The position numbers and the translations under genes were made by a program. Under the pieces are notes generated by a model that saw nothing but the letters and a program-made list of their open reading frames with translations, had not been told where the DNA came from and searched no databases. DNA of 64,000 nucleotides, taken from NCBI RefSeq assembly GCF_009455685.1, contig NZ_QPES01000001.1:372001-436000 (forward strand), given 5' to 3'. Origin of the DNA: Paraburkholderia hayleyella. GTDB taxonomy: Bacteria; Pseudomonadota; Gammaproteobacteria; Burkholderiales; Burkholderiaceae. Positions 36,769 through 45,655 of this stretch are shown piece after piece (position 1 is the first letter of the stretch; each line of letters opens with the position of its first letter).

Positions 36769-37551
36769 TCAGCTGAAGCTAGCCGCGATGCGTCCCATAT
36801 GCTCAATGCCGCTTTCAAACATGCGGGCGAAAAACGGAATCATATTGGGCGTCATCAGCTGGATGAGCAGGAGCCCAACGAGCATCGTCAAAGGAAAGCC
36901 AATCTGAAAGATGCCGATTTGCGGCGCGGCACGATTGAGAATGCCGAGCGCCAGGTTGGCGATGAGCAATGCGGTGACCACCGGTAATGCCAGCAACAAG
37001 CCCGTTGAAAAAATCGTCCCACCTGCGGCGGCTAGCGTGCGCCAACCCGCCGTGCCCAACAGGTTGGCGGATACCGGCACCGATTGAAACGAAGCAATGA
37101 GCGCACTAATGAGCTGCAAATGTCCATCGAGCGTTAAAAACGTGAGCAGCCCAATGGTGTGCAAATAGCGCGAGAGCACCGCGCTTGAGCCATTCGCCTG
37201 GGTATCGAAAAACGTGGCGAAGCCCAGACCCATGCCCAACCCGATGATTTCGCCAGCCGCTTCGATGGCCGCGAATACGATGTGCATGGCAAAACCGAGT
37301 GCTGCGCCCAGCAAGACCTGGTTGACGAGAATCCAGACCCCCGCCGTGGAGAAAACCGTTACGTCGGGCATGGGCCCCAGCGTGGGCGCGACGATCAACG
37401 TGGCGAATGCCGCAAGCCCGAGCTTGACGCGTGCGGGGATGGAACGGTGTCCAAGCAGCGGTGCGGTGGCGACGAGTGCCAGCAAGCGCACGAAAGGCCA
37501 GAGAAACGCGCTGAGCCAGGCATTGAGCTGGGCATAGGTGACCGAAAACAT
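36769..37551 (-). CDS. fliR: Flagellar export gate protein FliR
   Basis: FliR is a polytopic inner-membrane protein of the export gate. The 260-residue product has several hydrophobic segments (PFVRLLALVATAPLLGHRS, ALGFAMHIVFAAIEAAGEIIG in part) and GLGFATFFDTQANGSSAVLS. It is the last gene of the fliFGHIJK-LMNOPQR operon and lies four bases after fliQ. Confidence 0.96.
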   Translation of the reverse strand: MFSVTYAQLNAWLSAFLWPFVRLLALVATAPLLGHRSIPARVKLGLAAFATLIVAPTLGPMPDVTVFSTAGVWILVNQVLLGAALGFAMHIVFAAIEAAGEIIGLGMGLGFATFFDTQANGSSAVLSRYLHTIGLLTFLTLDGHLQLISALIASFQSVPVSANLLGTAGWRTLAAAGGTIFSTGLLLALPVVTALLIANLALGILNRAAPQIGIFQIGFPLTMLVGLLLIQLMTPNMIPFFARMFESGIEHMGRIAASFS

Positions 37552-37555
37552 CGCT

Positions 37556-37825
37556 TTAATGCGCGAACCCGGGCACGCTCGTGAACATATGGCGCATGTA
37601 GTCGAGCATGGTCGAGAGCATCCACGGCCCGGCCAGCACCATGGTGACGGCGAGCGCCAGTAGCTTCGGGATAAACGAGAGCGTGGTTTCGTTGATTTGC
37701 GTTGCGGCCTGAAAGAGGCTCACCACGAGCCCGACCACCAGCGCGACCAGCAAAAGCGGCGCGGCTAGCAACAAGGCGACATACATCGCCTCGTGGGCCA
37801 GGGTCATGACGGATTCGGGTGTCAT
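37556..37825 (-). CDS. fliQ: Flagellar export gate protein FliQ
   Basis: An 89-residue protein with two membrane helices (LLLAAPLLLVALVVGLVV; LLALAVTMVLAGPWML) and the linking SLFQAATQINETTLSFIPK typical of FliQ. It is placed between fliP and fliR as in other flagellar operons. Confidence 0.96.
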   Translation of the reverse strand: MTPESVMTLAHEAMYVALLLAAPLLLVALVVGLVVSLFQAATQINETTLSFIPKLLALAVTMVLAGPWMLSTMLDYMRHMFTSVPGFAH

Positions 37826-37840
37826 CGTGCGGATGTGCCG

Positions 37841-38641
37841 TCAGACAAAGCTTTGCGCCAGCGAGCCGATGAGCAATTGCCAGCCATCTACCAGCACGAA
37901 CAGCATGAGCTTGAACGGCAAGGCGATGGTGGAGGGCGACACCATCATCATCCCCATCGACATCAGGACGCTGGCCACCACCATGTCGATAATCAGAAAC
38001 GGAATGAAGATCGTAAAACCGATCTGGAAGCCGGTTTTCAGCTCGCTCGTGATAAACGCCGGAACCAGCAGCGAGAGCGGTACGTCTTCGGGGCCTTGCA
38101 TCGGCTCGGCATGCGCGATGCCCGCGAACAGCGCCAGATCGGTCTCGCGGGTTTGCCGCAGCATGAAGCTCTTGAAGGGCGCGATGCCACGCGCGAACGC
38201 CTGCTCCATCGGCAAGGCGCCTTCGGAAAACGGTTTGTAGCCTTCGGTGTAGGCCTTGTTGAGCACCGGCGACATGACGAAGAACGTCAAAAACATCGTG
38301 AGTCCGACGAGTACCTGGTTGGGCGGTGTGGTGGCCGTGCCCAGCGCCTGACGCAGCAGTGAGAGCACGATGATGATGCGCGTGAAGCTGGTCATCATGA
38401 GCACCATCGCGGGCAGAAACGACAGCATCGTGAGCAGCAGCATCGTCTGCACGCTCAGCGAATAGGTGGTGCTGCCATTCGGGCCCGGGCTGGCATTGAA
38501 GGCCGGCAAACCACCGGCCTGCGCATGGGCCAGCGCGGGCAGGGTCAGGCCAAGGACCAGCACCAGGACTAGCACCAGGCCCGCAAGGCTAAGCACTGGC
38601 AGCAGGCGCGACAGCGCAAGAAAACGGCGGGCCCGCTGCAT
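37841..38641 (-). CDS. fliP: Flagellar export gate protein FliP
   Basis: FliP forms the core pore of the export gate with FliQ and FliR. The 266-residue precursor has an N-terminal signal-like segment ending PALAHAQ, then MVLMMTSFTRIIIVLSLLRQA, GTATTPPNQVLVGLTMFLTF (family signature) and a C-terminal MGMMMVSPSTIALPFK. The ATG directly abuts the fliO stop. Confidence 0.97.
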   Translation of the reverse strand: MQRARRFLALSRLLPVLSLAGLVLVLVLVLGLTLPALAHAQAGGLPAFNASPGPNGSTTYSLSVQTMLLLTMLSFLPAMVLMMTSFTRIIIVLSLLRQALGTATTPPNQVLVGLTMFLTFFVMSPVLNKAYTEGYKPFSEGALPMEQAFARGIAPFKSFMLRQTRETDLALFAGIAHAEPMQGPEDVPLSLLVPAFITSELKTGFQIGFTIFIPFLIIDMVVASVLMSMGMMMVSPSTIALPFKLMLFVLVDGWQLLIGSLAQSFV

Positions 38642-39226
38642 TTACTGGTCTCCGCCGGAACGCGAATGAAAGCGCTTGCCGATCTCGCCTTTGAGCGCAT
38701 CACGAAAGCGTTGCCCATAGGCGCGGCTGAGAGGATCGTTGGCGCCGCTTGCCGGCAGCGGCTCGGCTACCGGCTGATCGGCGGGCATGGTGTGCAGCAG
38801 GCGCACGTTGCCGGGGGCAACACCCAGCACGAGCCACGTCTCGCCGATCTCGAGCACGACCGCGCGCTCCTTGCCGCCGAGTGTGGTTTGCGCAATCGTT
38901 TTCAGCACCCGGCCGCGCGGCACCGGTTTGTAACCCAGCCGCCGCGCCAGCCATGCGGCGCCGAACAGCACGCCGATCATGATGATGAGCGCGGTGATGG
39001 TCTGCAGGATCGAGCCCAGCCCCACGCCGGGCACCGCCGCGCCCGCACCCACGGCGGAAGCGACTTGCGCCGGATGGTTGATCGCCTCCATGTCGGCGGC
39101 GCGTGCATGGGCGGGCGCGAGCGTGATTAACGCTGCGCTGGCGAAGGGCAACGTCAGGAACCAGCCTTGCACGACGTGATGCGCAAGGTGGAGGGGACGG
39201 CGCAGACAGGTCGGGAGCAGTGTCAT
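38642..39226 (-). CDS. fliO: Flagellar biosynthesis protein FliO
   Basis: FliO assists assembly of the FliP pore. The 194-residue product has an N-terminal hydrophobic leader, a single membrane helix ITALIIMIGVLFGAAWLAR followed by RLGYKPV, and a C-terminal domain with VLEIGETWLVLGVAPGNVRLL. It overlaps the fliN stop as ATGA. Weakly conserved family; context makes the call firm. Confidence 0.93.
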   Translation of the reverse strand: MTLLPTCLRRPLHLAHHVVQGWFLTLPFASAALITLAPAHARAADMEAINHPAQVASAVGAGAAVPGVGLGSILQTITALIIMIGVLFGAAWLARRLGYKPVPRGRVLKTIAQTTLGGKERAVVLEIGETWLVLGVAPGNVRLLHTMPADQPVAEPLPASGANDPLSRAYGQRFRDALKGEIGKRFHSRSGGDQ

Positions 39227-39729
39227 CGGTTGAGTTTTCGGATGCGTTCGGAAGGTGTGATGATATCGGTCAAGCGAATGCCGAATTTGTCATTGACGAC
39301 CACCACTTCGCCCTGCGCGATCAGACAGCCGTTGACCAGCACATCCATGGGCTCACCCGCGAGCCCATCGAGCTCAACCACCGAGCCTTGCGCAAGTTGC
39401 AACAGGTTGCGGATGGCGATCTTTGTGCGCCCGAGTTCGACTGTCATCTGGACCGGGATGTCCAGGATCATGTCGATATCGTTGCGCGTGGACGCACTCG
39501 CTACTTTCGATAGCGGCTGAAACACGCCTGCGGCGGACGGGTTGACCTCGACGCCATTGTTTTGCTCGGCGAGCGCGCTGGCCCAGTCGTCGGTGGCGGC
39601 GCCTGGGGCGCTCGCGGTTTCAGCGGCCGTCGTGCCCGACAGGGTGGCCGCTGCCATGCCGGTTTCGGTTTCGGCCTGAAATTCGGGTGGTGGGAAGGCG
39701 ATGCCTGGTTCAGTATTGATCTCACTCAT
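39223..39729 (-). CDS. fliN: Flagellar switch protein FliN
   Basis: FliN forms the bottom of the C-ring and binds CheY and FliH. The 168-residue protein has an acidic, Ala/Thr-rich N-terminal extension and the SpoA domain with ILDIPVQMTVELGRTKI, LAQGSVVELDGLAGEPMDV and GIRLTDIITPSERI. ATG at 39729 is preferred, with GGAAGG upstream; a GTG two codons earlier is in frame. It overlaps the fliM 3' end. Confidence 0.96.
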   Translation of the reverse strand: MSEINTEPGIAFPPPEFQAETETGMAAATLSGTTAAETASAPGAATDDWASALAEQNNGVEVNPSAAGVFQPLSKVASASTRNDIDMILDIPVQMTVELGRTKIAIRNLLQLAQGSVVELDGLAGEPMDVLVNGCLIAQGEVVVVNDKFGIRLTDIITPSERIRKLNR

Positions 39730-40723
39730 ATCCACCTTCCTTCATTGTGTCGGCTGCGCTAATCATCTTTTGGACCCGCAACGCGTATTGGCCATTGAAA
39801 ATGCCGTAACCGCATTCCATGACGGGCACGCCATCGACTTTCGCCACGATGTGTTCGGCAATGTTGACGGGCAGCACATCGCCCACTTGCATGTTCAGAA
39901 TCTGGTCGAACGTCACGGGGATTTGCGCCAGATCGGCGGTGAGCTCGACTTCGGCGGTCTGCACCTGCTGCGACAGCACCCGCACCCAGCGCCGGTCGAC
40001 ATCGGCGGATTCGCCCTGAAGCGGCGACGCCAGCACATCGCGGATCGGTTCGATCATCGAATACGGCATGCAGATATGCAACGTGCCACCGGTTGAACCG
40101 AACTCGATCGAAAACTGCGTGACGATCACGATCTCATTGGGCGTGGCGACGTTGGCGAACTGCGTATGCATCTCCGAGCGCATGAATTCGAACTGTAGCG
40201 GCCGCACGCTTTTCCAGGCTGCGGTGTAATGCTCGAACACGAGATTCAGCAGCTTGCTGATGATGCGCTGCTCGGTCAGCGTGAAGTCCCGTCCTTCGAC
40301 GCGGGTATGAAACCGTCCATCGCCGCCGAACAGGTTATCGACCACGAAAAACACGAGATCCGGATCGAACACGAAGAGCGATGTGCCGCGCAATGGCTTG
40401 ACGTGAACCAGGTTCAGATTGGTTGGAATCGGCAGGTTGCGGGTGAACTCACTGTACTTTTGCACCTTCACCACACCTACGGAAATCTCCGCGGTGCGGC
40501 GCATGAAGTTGAAGATGCCCAGGCGAAAGAGCCGGGCGAAGCGATCGTTGATGATCTCAAGGCCCGGCATCCGCCCACGCACGATACGCTCTTGTGTCGC
40601 CAGGTTATACGGGCGCACGCCGGGCTTTTCAGCAGCCTCGGTGTGATGCGTCTCGCTGTCGCCGATCACCCCTTTGAGCAGGGCATCGACCTCTTCCTGG
40701 GACATGAATTCTTCGTGGCCCAC
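39722..40723 (-). CDS. fliM: Flagellar switch protein FliM
   Basis: FliM is the C-ring subunit that receives CheY-P. The 333-residue product starts at GTG 40723 with AAGGAGCC upstream. Near its N-terminus FMSQEEVDALLKGV is the CheY-binding peptide. The middle has GIFNFMRRTAEISVG and LFVFDPDLVFFVVDNLFGGDG, and the C-terminal SpoA domain ends IFNGQYALRVQKMI. Overlaps fliN. Confidence 0.97.
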   Translation of the reverse strand: MGHEEFMSQEEVDALLKGVIGDSETHHTEAAEKPGVRPYNLATQERIVRGRMPGLEIINDRFARLFRLGIFNFMRRTAEISVGVVKVQKYSEFTRNLPIPTNLNLVHVKPLRGTSLFVFDPDLVFFVVDNLFGGDGRFHTRVEGRDFTLTEQRIISKLLNLVFEHYTAAWKSVRPLQFEFMRSEMHTQFANVATPNEIVIVTQFSIEFGSTGGTLHICMPYSMIEPIRDVLASPLQGESADVDRRWVRVLSQQVQTAEVELTADLAQIPVTFDQILNMQVGDVLPVNIAEHIVAKVDGVPVMECGYGIFNGQYALRVQKMISAADTMKEGGYE

Positions 40724-40792
40724 TCCGGCTCCTTGCATCCCTTGCGGGGTTGATGGTTCGTGCTGCGGCGCTGCCGTTACTGGGTGTGCGTG

Positions 40793-41287
40793 TTATTGCA
40801 CGACGAATTCGGTGAATAGCACTTCGTCGACGTTGGCGGGTTTGCCGCTGGCTTCGGTGGGCTGTGCGATTAACGCGGCCAGCTCCTTGGCGAGCGCGCG
40901 TTTGCCATCCAGCGGCGCGAGCCCATCGGGATGCTGGTTCGACAATGCAAGCAGGATGCGGCTGCGGATTTCAGGCATCCGCTCGGCGAGCTGGGTTTGG
41001 GTATGTGCATCGCGTAGCTTGAGCGTCAGGCCAATGCGCAGATAGTGCGGTTGACCATCGTCGGATTGCAGGTTGACCGTCATCGGCTCAAGCGGGAAGA
41101 ACACCGGCACGGGAGGCGGTGCCTTGGCGGCGGTTTCGGGGGCCGCTTGTTGCAGGTTCATGAAGTACCACGCGCCGCCGCCTGCTGCGCCGAGCAGCAC
41201 GACGATCAGCAGCAGCACGAGAAAGAGCCGGGCGCGACGCCTGGGTGGCGCGGGAGCGGCGGACTGGTCTGCTGAGGTGGTGGCCAT
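40793..41287 (-). CDS. fliL: Flagellar basal-body associated protein FliL
   Basis: FliL is a single-pass membrane protein near the stator and MS-ring. The 164-residue product has a short basic cytoplasmic head (PPRRRARLF), a membrane helix LVLLLIVVLLGAAGGGAWYF, and a periplasmic domain with FFPLEPMTVNL, LRIGLTLKL and VLFTEFVVQ at the end. It opens the second half of the operon, after a 218-base gap from fliK that holds a hairpin. Confidence 0.95.
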   Translation of the reverse strand: MATTSADQSAAPAPPRRRARLFLVLLLIVVLLGAAGGGAWYFMNLQQAAPETAAKAPPPVPVFFPLEPMTVNLQSDDGQPHYLRIGLTLKLRDAHTQTQLAERMPEIRSRILLALSNQHPDGLAPLDGKRALAKELAALIAQPTEASGKPANVDEVLFTEFVVQ

Positions 41288-41487
41288 GGAGACGTGCTTG
41301 TCGGAATGCGGATAGGGTGAATTATTGGCGCAACAGCACCTGCGCGATGGGTGGAAAAGAAGGCAGATTTGCGGCTATCTCGCTGCTTGAGCGGCTCGTC
41401 TGGCACGTATTGCGCGAATGTTCGCCCATTATTGGACAAGGCACGGGCAAGGCACGGGCAAGGCGCACTGACACCGGGCAGCCGCGG

Positions 41488-41506
41488 AAAAACCTGCCCG
41501 CAGGTT
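41488..41506 (-). terminator. Short terminator or attenuator after fliK
   Basis: On the minus strand the arms AACCTG/CAGGTT (41506-41501 and 41496-41491) form a stem with loop CGGG directly at the fliK stop, ending in five T (41492-41488). The stem is short, so partial termination between fliK and fliL is more likely than full. Confidence 0.55.
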
Positions 41507-42930
41507 CAGGCAAAGGTATCGACGAGTCCCGCAGTGCGGCGCGTCACTGTCGTGACAGCGCTGTTAATGGGCTCGCCAAACGCCTCCGATCCGGTGTCGC
41601 GGGCGTGACGACCGCCGCCTTGTCCGCTCTGGCCTTCATGGGCTTGCTGGCCGTTTTGTCGGGCGAAGCCATCGCTGACGCTGGCGCTACCCAGCCCTAA
41701 GCCACCGGCTTCCATGGCTTCGCGCAGGCGCGGCAAGGCGGCTTCAATGGCTTCGCGCACTTGCGGATGCTGCGAAACGAAGAGCGCGTGCGCGTGATTG
41801 CCGCTGACCTGAAGCGTCACTTGCAATGGGCCCAGATCACGCGGGTTCAAGGTCAGCTCGGCGCTTTGCTGACGTGTATTCGAGAGGAACACGACTTTCT
41901 GGCTGAGGGCCTCGTCCCAGCCTTGGGCGCCGACTCGAGGCGCGATCGTCGTGTTGCTGGCGCTTGCGGCGGCAGGAGATGCGGCAGCAGCCGTGGAGGC
42001 ATGGGTTGCGCCTGATGGCGTGGCCACCAGGGTTTCGATGGCATTCGCATCCGTGGCCGCGGAGGGTTGCAGCAGGCTGGCTTCATCGTGATGCGGGGTG
42101 GGTGCCGCCGCTGGGGTGAGCGTGTCCGTGCTTGCGAGGGCCGCCGTGCTGTTGTGCCGTGCGTCGGTGGCGGAACGTGCGCCTGACAGCGCTTTGCTAG
42201 CGCCTGGCGTGATTCCGCCGGGCACCAGGCTCTGGCTGAGGTTCGAGGTGGCATCGGTGGCGCTGCCGTTCGTCATGGCGCCCGCTGCGTTTGCAACAGA
42301 CGGTGGGACCAGCGTAGCGACTGGAACGGGAGGCTGGCTCGCGGCGAGCGCGGCCAGTGCGGCTTGCCACGGGTCCGCGGAAACCGCAGCCGATGATGCC
42401 GTGCCGTTCTTGCTTGCCGCATCGGCGTCTTTCACCGTGCCATCGCCAGTGACGGCTGCTGCGGCCTCGGCCAGGGCGCGGGCAATGTCGTCGGCGCTGA
42501 GCGCGAGCGCTTCGGCGTTTGCCCGGGCCTGGGCCTGGGCTTTTGCCGCAGCGGTTGCTTCGGTGTTTTCACTGGCGTTCGCAGCCGCGCCGGAACCGTT
42601 CGCTGCGTTTGCCTTGTCTGCTTTGCCCGAGTTGTCCGAACCCTGCGTCACGGGTTTATCGGACGCCGACTCTGCGCCGGATTGTGCGGTCGCGTTCGCC
42701 TCGGCAGCGGCTTTTTTCGCCGCGGCGTTGCCTTTGTCGCTAGCCGTTCGGCTGGCGCCGGATGACGTGTTGTCGACGGGCGTGATGGCATGCACGCCAC
42801 CCGATTGCGCATCGATGTTTTGCTGCAGCGTCTGGGCGAACGAGGTCGCGCTGCTATCGGCTGATTTTCCCGATGAGCCCGACGATTTCGTCGAATCCAT
42901 GAGCCCATGTAAAAGTGAAAGAGGTGACAT
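41506..42930 (-). CDS. fliK: Flagellar hook-length control protein FliK
   Basis: FliK measures the hook and triggers the FlhB switch. The 474-residue protein is mostly Ala/Ser/Asn-rich and low in structure, as expected for the ruler part. The C-terminal domain has QQSAELTLNPRDLGPLQVTL, the family core for FlhB interaction, and FVSQHPQVREAIEAALPRLR. ATG 42930 has AGGAC upstream; the frame is open to 42966 and another ATG occurs at about 42900. Downstream is a short hairpin before fliL. Confidence 0.93.
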   Translation of the reverse strand: MSPLSLLHGLMDSTKSSGSSGKSADSSATSFAQTLQQNIDAQSGGVHAITPVDNTSSGASRTASDKGNAAAKKAAAEANATAQSGAESASDKPVTQGSDNSGKADKANAANGSGAAANASENTEATAAAKAQAQARANAEALALSADDIARALAEAAAAVTGDGTVKDADAASKNGTASSAAVSADPWQAALAALAASQPPVPVATLVPPSVANAAGAMTNGSATDATSNLSQSLVPGGITPGASKALSGARSATDARHNSTAALASTDTLTPAAAPTPHHDEASLLQPSAATDANAIETLVATPSGATHASTAAAASPAAASASNTTIAPRVGAQGWDEALSQKVVFLSNTRQQSAELTLNPRDLGPLQVTLQVSGNHAHALFVSQHPQVREAIEAALPRLREAMEAGGLGLGSASVSDGFARQNGQQAHEGQSGQGGGRHARDTGSEAFGEPINSAVTTVTRRTAGLVDTFA

Positions 42931-42981
42931 CACGAGTCCTGTCATCGAAACAGCAAGAAAATACAAGCGCTAGCCTTAGCT

Positions 42982-43431
42982 TTAGCGCTCATCGGTTCGG
43001 GTACGAAAGATGCGAGCGGCGTATTCGTCGGCATCGCGTTGTTCGCGGCGGGTTTCGCGCATGGCAAGTACCGCTTCGCCACGCGCCTCTAGCACTTCAT
43101 AGGAGCCCAATTTTTGCTTGCAGTGCTGCCATTTCGGTTGTGTCAGCGTGACGCGCTGGCAGGCGGCGGCTAACTGCGAGCGTTGCAGGCTGATGGCCTG
43201 ATCGAGTGTGTCGATGAATGCCTGAAAATTGCGTATCTGGCCCGCAGGCATGCCCGCTTGCGCGCTCGCCGTGAAGCGCGCGTGATATTCGTCGCGGTAT
43301 TGCACCAGCGCATCGAGCTGCGTTTGCGCCTCGCTGCGCTCGCGTTGTGCGTGGCCGAGTTTTTGCGCCGCGTTGTCGACATCGTCCTGGGCCAGGCCGA
43401 TGAGCATCTTGATGGGACTGTGCGGGGCCAT
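42982..43431 (-). CDS. fliJ: Flagellar export chaperone FliJ
   Basis: FliJ is the coiled-coil stalk protein of the export ATPase. The 149-residue product is almost entirely helical and charged, with LAQDDVDNAAQKLGHAQRER, and a C-terminal ETRREQRDADEYAARI. It sits two bases after fliI, the ATPase it couples to. Confidence 0.93.
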   Translation of the reverse strand: MAPHSPIKMLIGLAQDDVDNAAQKLGHAQRERSEAQTQLDALVQYRDEYHARFTASAQAGMPAGQIRNFQAFIDTLDQAISLQRSQLAAACQRVTLTQPKWQHCKQKLGSYEVLEARGEAVLAMRETRREQRDADEYAARIFRTRTDER

Positions 43432-43433
43432 CG

Positions 43434-44996
43434 TCAGCCTCCTGTTGCGAAGAGCGCATCGAGTGAGGCCAGGCTTGCAGCAAACCCGGCGCTCTCACGA
43501 AAACCCTGCTGCAAAAATGCTTCGATCCGGGGGTAGAGCGCGATGGCACGATCCAGTAACGCATCGCGCCCACTGGCGTAAGCGCCCACGTTGATCAGGT
43601 CACGGTTGCGCTGATAGCGCGAGAGCATTTGTTTGAACAGGCGTGTTTTTTCCAGGTGAGCGTCGTCGATCAGCGCGGTCATGGCGCGGCTGATGGAGGC
43701 TTCGATGTCGATGGCCGGATAGTGCCCAGCTTCAGCCAGGGCGCGTGACAGCACGATATGGCCATCGAGAATCGCGCGTGCTGCGTCGGCAATCGGATCC
43801 TGCTGATCGTCGCCTTCGGTGAGCACGGTATAAAACGCGGTGATTGAGCCGCTCCCGGCACAGCCGTTACCGGTGCGTTCGACGAGCGCAGGCAGGCGCG
43901 CGAATACCGACGGCGGATAACCCTTGGTGGCGGGCGGCTCGCCCACGGCGAGCGCGATCTCGCGTTGCGCCATCGCGTAACGCGTGAGCGAATCCATCAG
44001 CAACAATACGTGCTTGCCCTGATCGCGGAAGTATTCGGCGAGCGAGGTGGCATAGGCCGCGCCTTGCATCCGCAGCAAGGGCGATACATCAGCTGGCGCG
44101 GCTACCACGACGGAGCGCGCGAGTCCTTCCTCGCCGAGAATCTGTTCGATGAATTCCTTCACCTCGCGGCCACGCTCGCCAATCAGGCCAATCACGATAA
44201 CTTCAGCGCTGGTGTAGCGCGCCATCGTGCCAAGCAGCACCGATTTGCCGACCCCGGAGCCCGCGAACAGCCCCATGCGTTGACCACGTCCGACCGTGAG
44301 CAGCGCATTGATCGCGCGCACGCCGACATCCAGCACGTGCTGAATCGGCTCGCGGTGCAGGGGGTTCATCGACGCCGCGCTAAGCGGTGCATCGAGTTGC
44401 GTGGCGAGTGGCCCGAGGCCGTCGAGAGGCCGCCCGGAGGCATCCAGCACCCGGCCTAGCAGCCCCCAGCCAACCGGCAGGCGCTTGGCTCCGGCATGCA
44501 GGTTGGCGATGGGCGCGTTTTCGAGCGGCCAGACTCGCGCGCCAGGCAGCAGGCCCGCGACCTCGGTTGTAGGCATCAGGAACAGACGTTCACCGGCAAA
44601 GCCGACGACTTCCGCTTCAGCGCTGGCATGCAGGCTGCCAGGAGGCAGCTCGATCATGACCTCCGAGCCGACCGCGAGACGCAAGCCGATGGCTTCGAGG
44701 ACGAGGCCTGCGGCGCGTGTCAGACGTCCGCAAGGACGGAGTGGGCGGGCTAGTGCGCTGCGCGTGCGCCATGTTTGCAGATCGGCCAGCCATGCCTCGG
44801 TGTGTGGATTGTCTGTGCGCGGAACGTTCGCCTCAGGTGAGCCGAAGTTAAAGTTGGACGCAGGCGAGGATGATATTGCTGCCGGTGATGCGCTCAATGT
44901 GTTGATCTCGGCCTCAGGCAAGCCGAATGAAGCCAGCGCCAGCTCCCGCTCGAGGGGCGTCATATCGCTGCTCTGAATGTCCTCGAGCGTCACCAT
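43434..44996 (-). CDS. fliI: Flagellum-specific export ATPase FliI
   Basis: FliI is the F1-type ATPase of the export apparatus. The 520-residue protein has P-loop GLFAGSGVGKSVLLG, LIGERGREVKEFIE, the Walker B segment HVLLLMDSLTRYAMAQREI, and GEPPATKGYPPSVF. The N-terminal 60 residues are a longer than usual extension. It overlaps fliH by seven bases. Confidence 0.97.
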   Translation of the reverse strand: MVTLEDIQSSDMTPLERELALASFGLPEAEINTLSASPAAISSSPASNFNFGSPEANVPRTDNPHTEAWLADLQTWRTRSALARPLRPCGRLTRAAGLVLEAIGLRLAVGSEVMIELPPGSLHASAEAEVVGFAGERLFLMPTTEVAGLLPGARVWPLENAPIANLHAGAKRLPVGWGLLGRVLDASGRPLDGLGPLATQLDAPLSAASMNPLHREPIQHVLDVGVRAINALLTVGRGQRMGLFAGSGVGKSVLLGTMARYTSAEVIVIGLIGERGREVKEFIEQILGEEGLARSVVVAAPADVSPLLRMQGAAYATSLAEYFRDQGKHVLLLMDSLTRYAMAQREIALAVGEPPATKGYPPSVFARLPALVERTGNGCAGSGSITAFYTVLTEGDDQQDPIADAARAILDGHIVLSRALAEAGHYPAIDIEASISRAMTALIDDAHLEKTRLFKQMLSRYQRNRDLINVGAYASGRDALLDRAIALYPRIEAFLQQGFRESAGFAASLASLDALFATGG

Positions 44997-45655
44997 GGGC
45001 TCGCCTTTCCCAGTGCCGCCGTCACGCGCTCCCAGCGCGTGCCGAGCGTTGCGTCCACTTCGCCGCTGGCCGCTCCGGCACGGCAGCCGCCGCGCTCGAT
45101 GGCGGCGTCGGTGCGCACGCTCCAGCCGCGTGTTTGCAGCTCGTCGTGCAAATACGCTTCGATCACGGGCAGCTCAGCCGGATTCACCGCCAGATACGGT
45201 GAGCCGCTGAGCGCAGGCTCCACCGCCAGCACTTCGCGCGCCGCCGCCAGCAGCGCCGTGGGGTCATGCTGCACATGCTGACGCACCACCTGCTGCGCGA
45301 TCTCCAGCGAAAGCGCGCACAGCGTGCGGGCCACCTCGTCTTGCAACGTCAGAAGCGCGGTGCTGAAGTTCTGCGCCAGCGTCGCCAGTTGCGCCGCTTC
45401 CGCGTGCGCGCGCGCCTGGCCTTCTGCAAAACCTTGCGCCACGCCCTGTTCGTAACCTGCCTGATATCCCAGTGCCTGGCCTGCGACGTGGCCCGCTGCC
45501 AGCCCTTGCGCATGCGCTTCGTCGCGCTGCCGTTGCAACTCGGCTTCGAACACGCGCGGATCAACCGCTGGCGGTGGCGCGGGATCGAACGACGCCATTT
45601 CCCAGCGCTGATACGCCGAGAGGCTGGCTTCACCGTTGGGCGCGCGCTCAGACAT
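44990..45655 (-). CDS. fliH: Flagellar export stator protein FliH
   Basis: FliH regulates FliI and docks it to the C-ring. The 221-residue protein contains the GxxxG-type repeat segment (GLAAGHVAGQALGYQAGYEQG) characteristic of FliH, followed by helices and an ATP-synthase-delta-like C-terminus. It overlaps both fliG and fliI by seven to eight bases. Confidence 0.94.
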   Translation of the reverse strand: MSERAPNGEASLSAYQRWEMASFDPAPPPAVDPRVFEAELQRQRDEAHAQGLAAGHVAGQALGYQAGYEQGVAQGFAEGQARAHAEAAQLATLAQNFSTALLTLQDEVARTLCALSLEIAQQVVRQHVQHDPTALLAAAREVLAVEPALSGSPYLAVNPAELPVIEAYLHDELQTRGWSVRTDAAIERGGCRAGAASGEVDATLGTRWERVTAALGKASPW

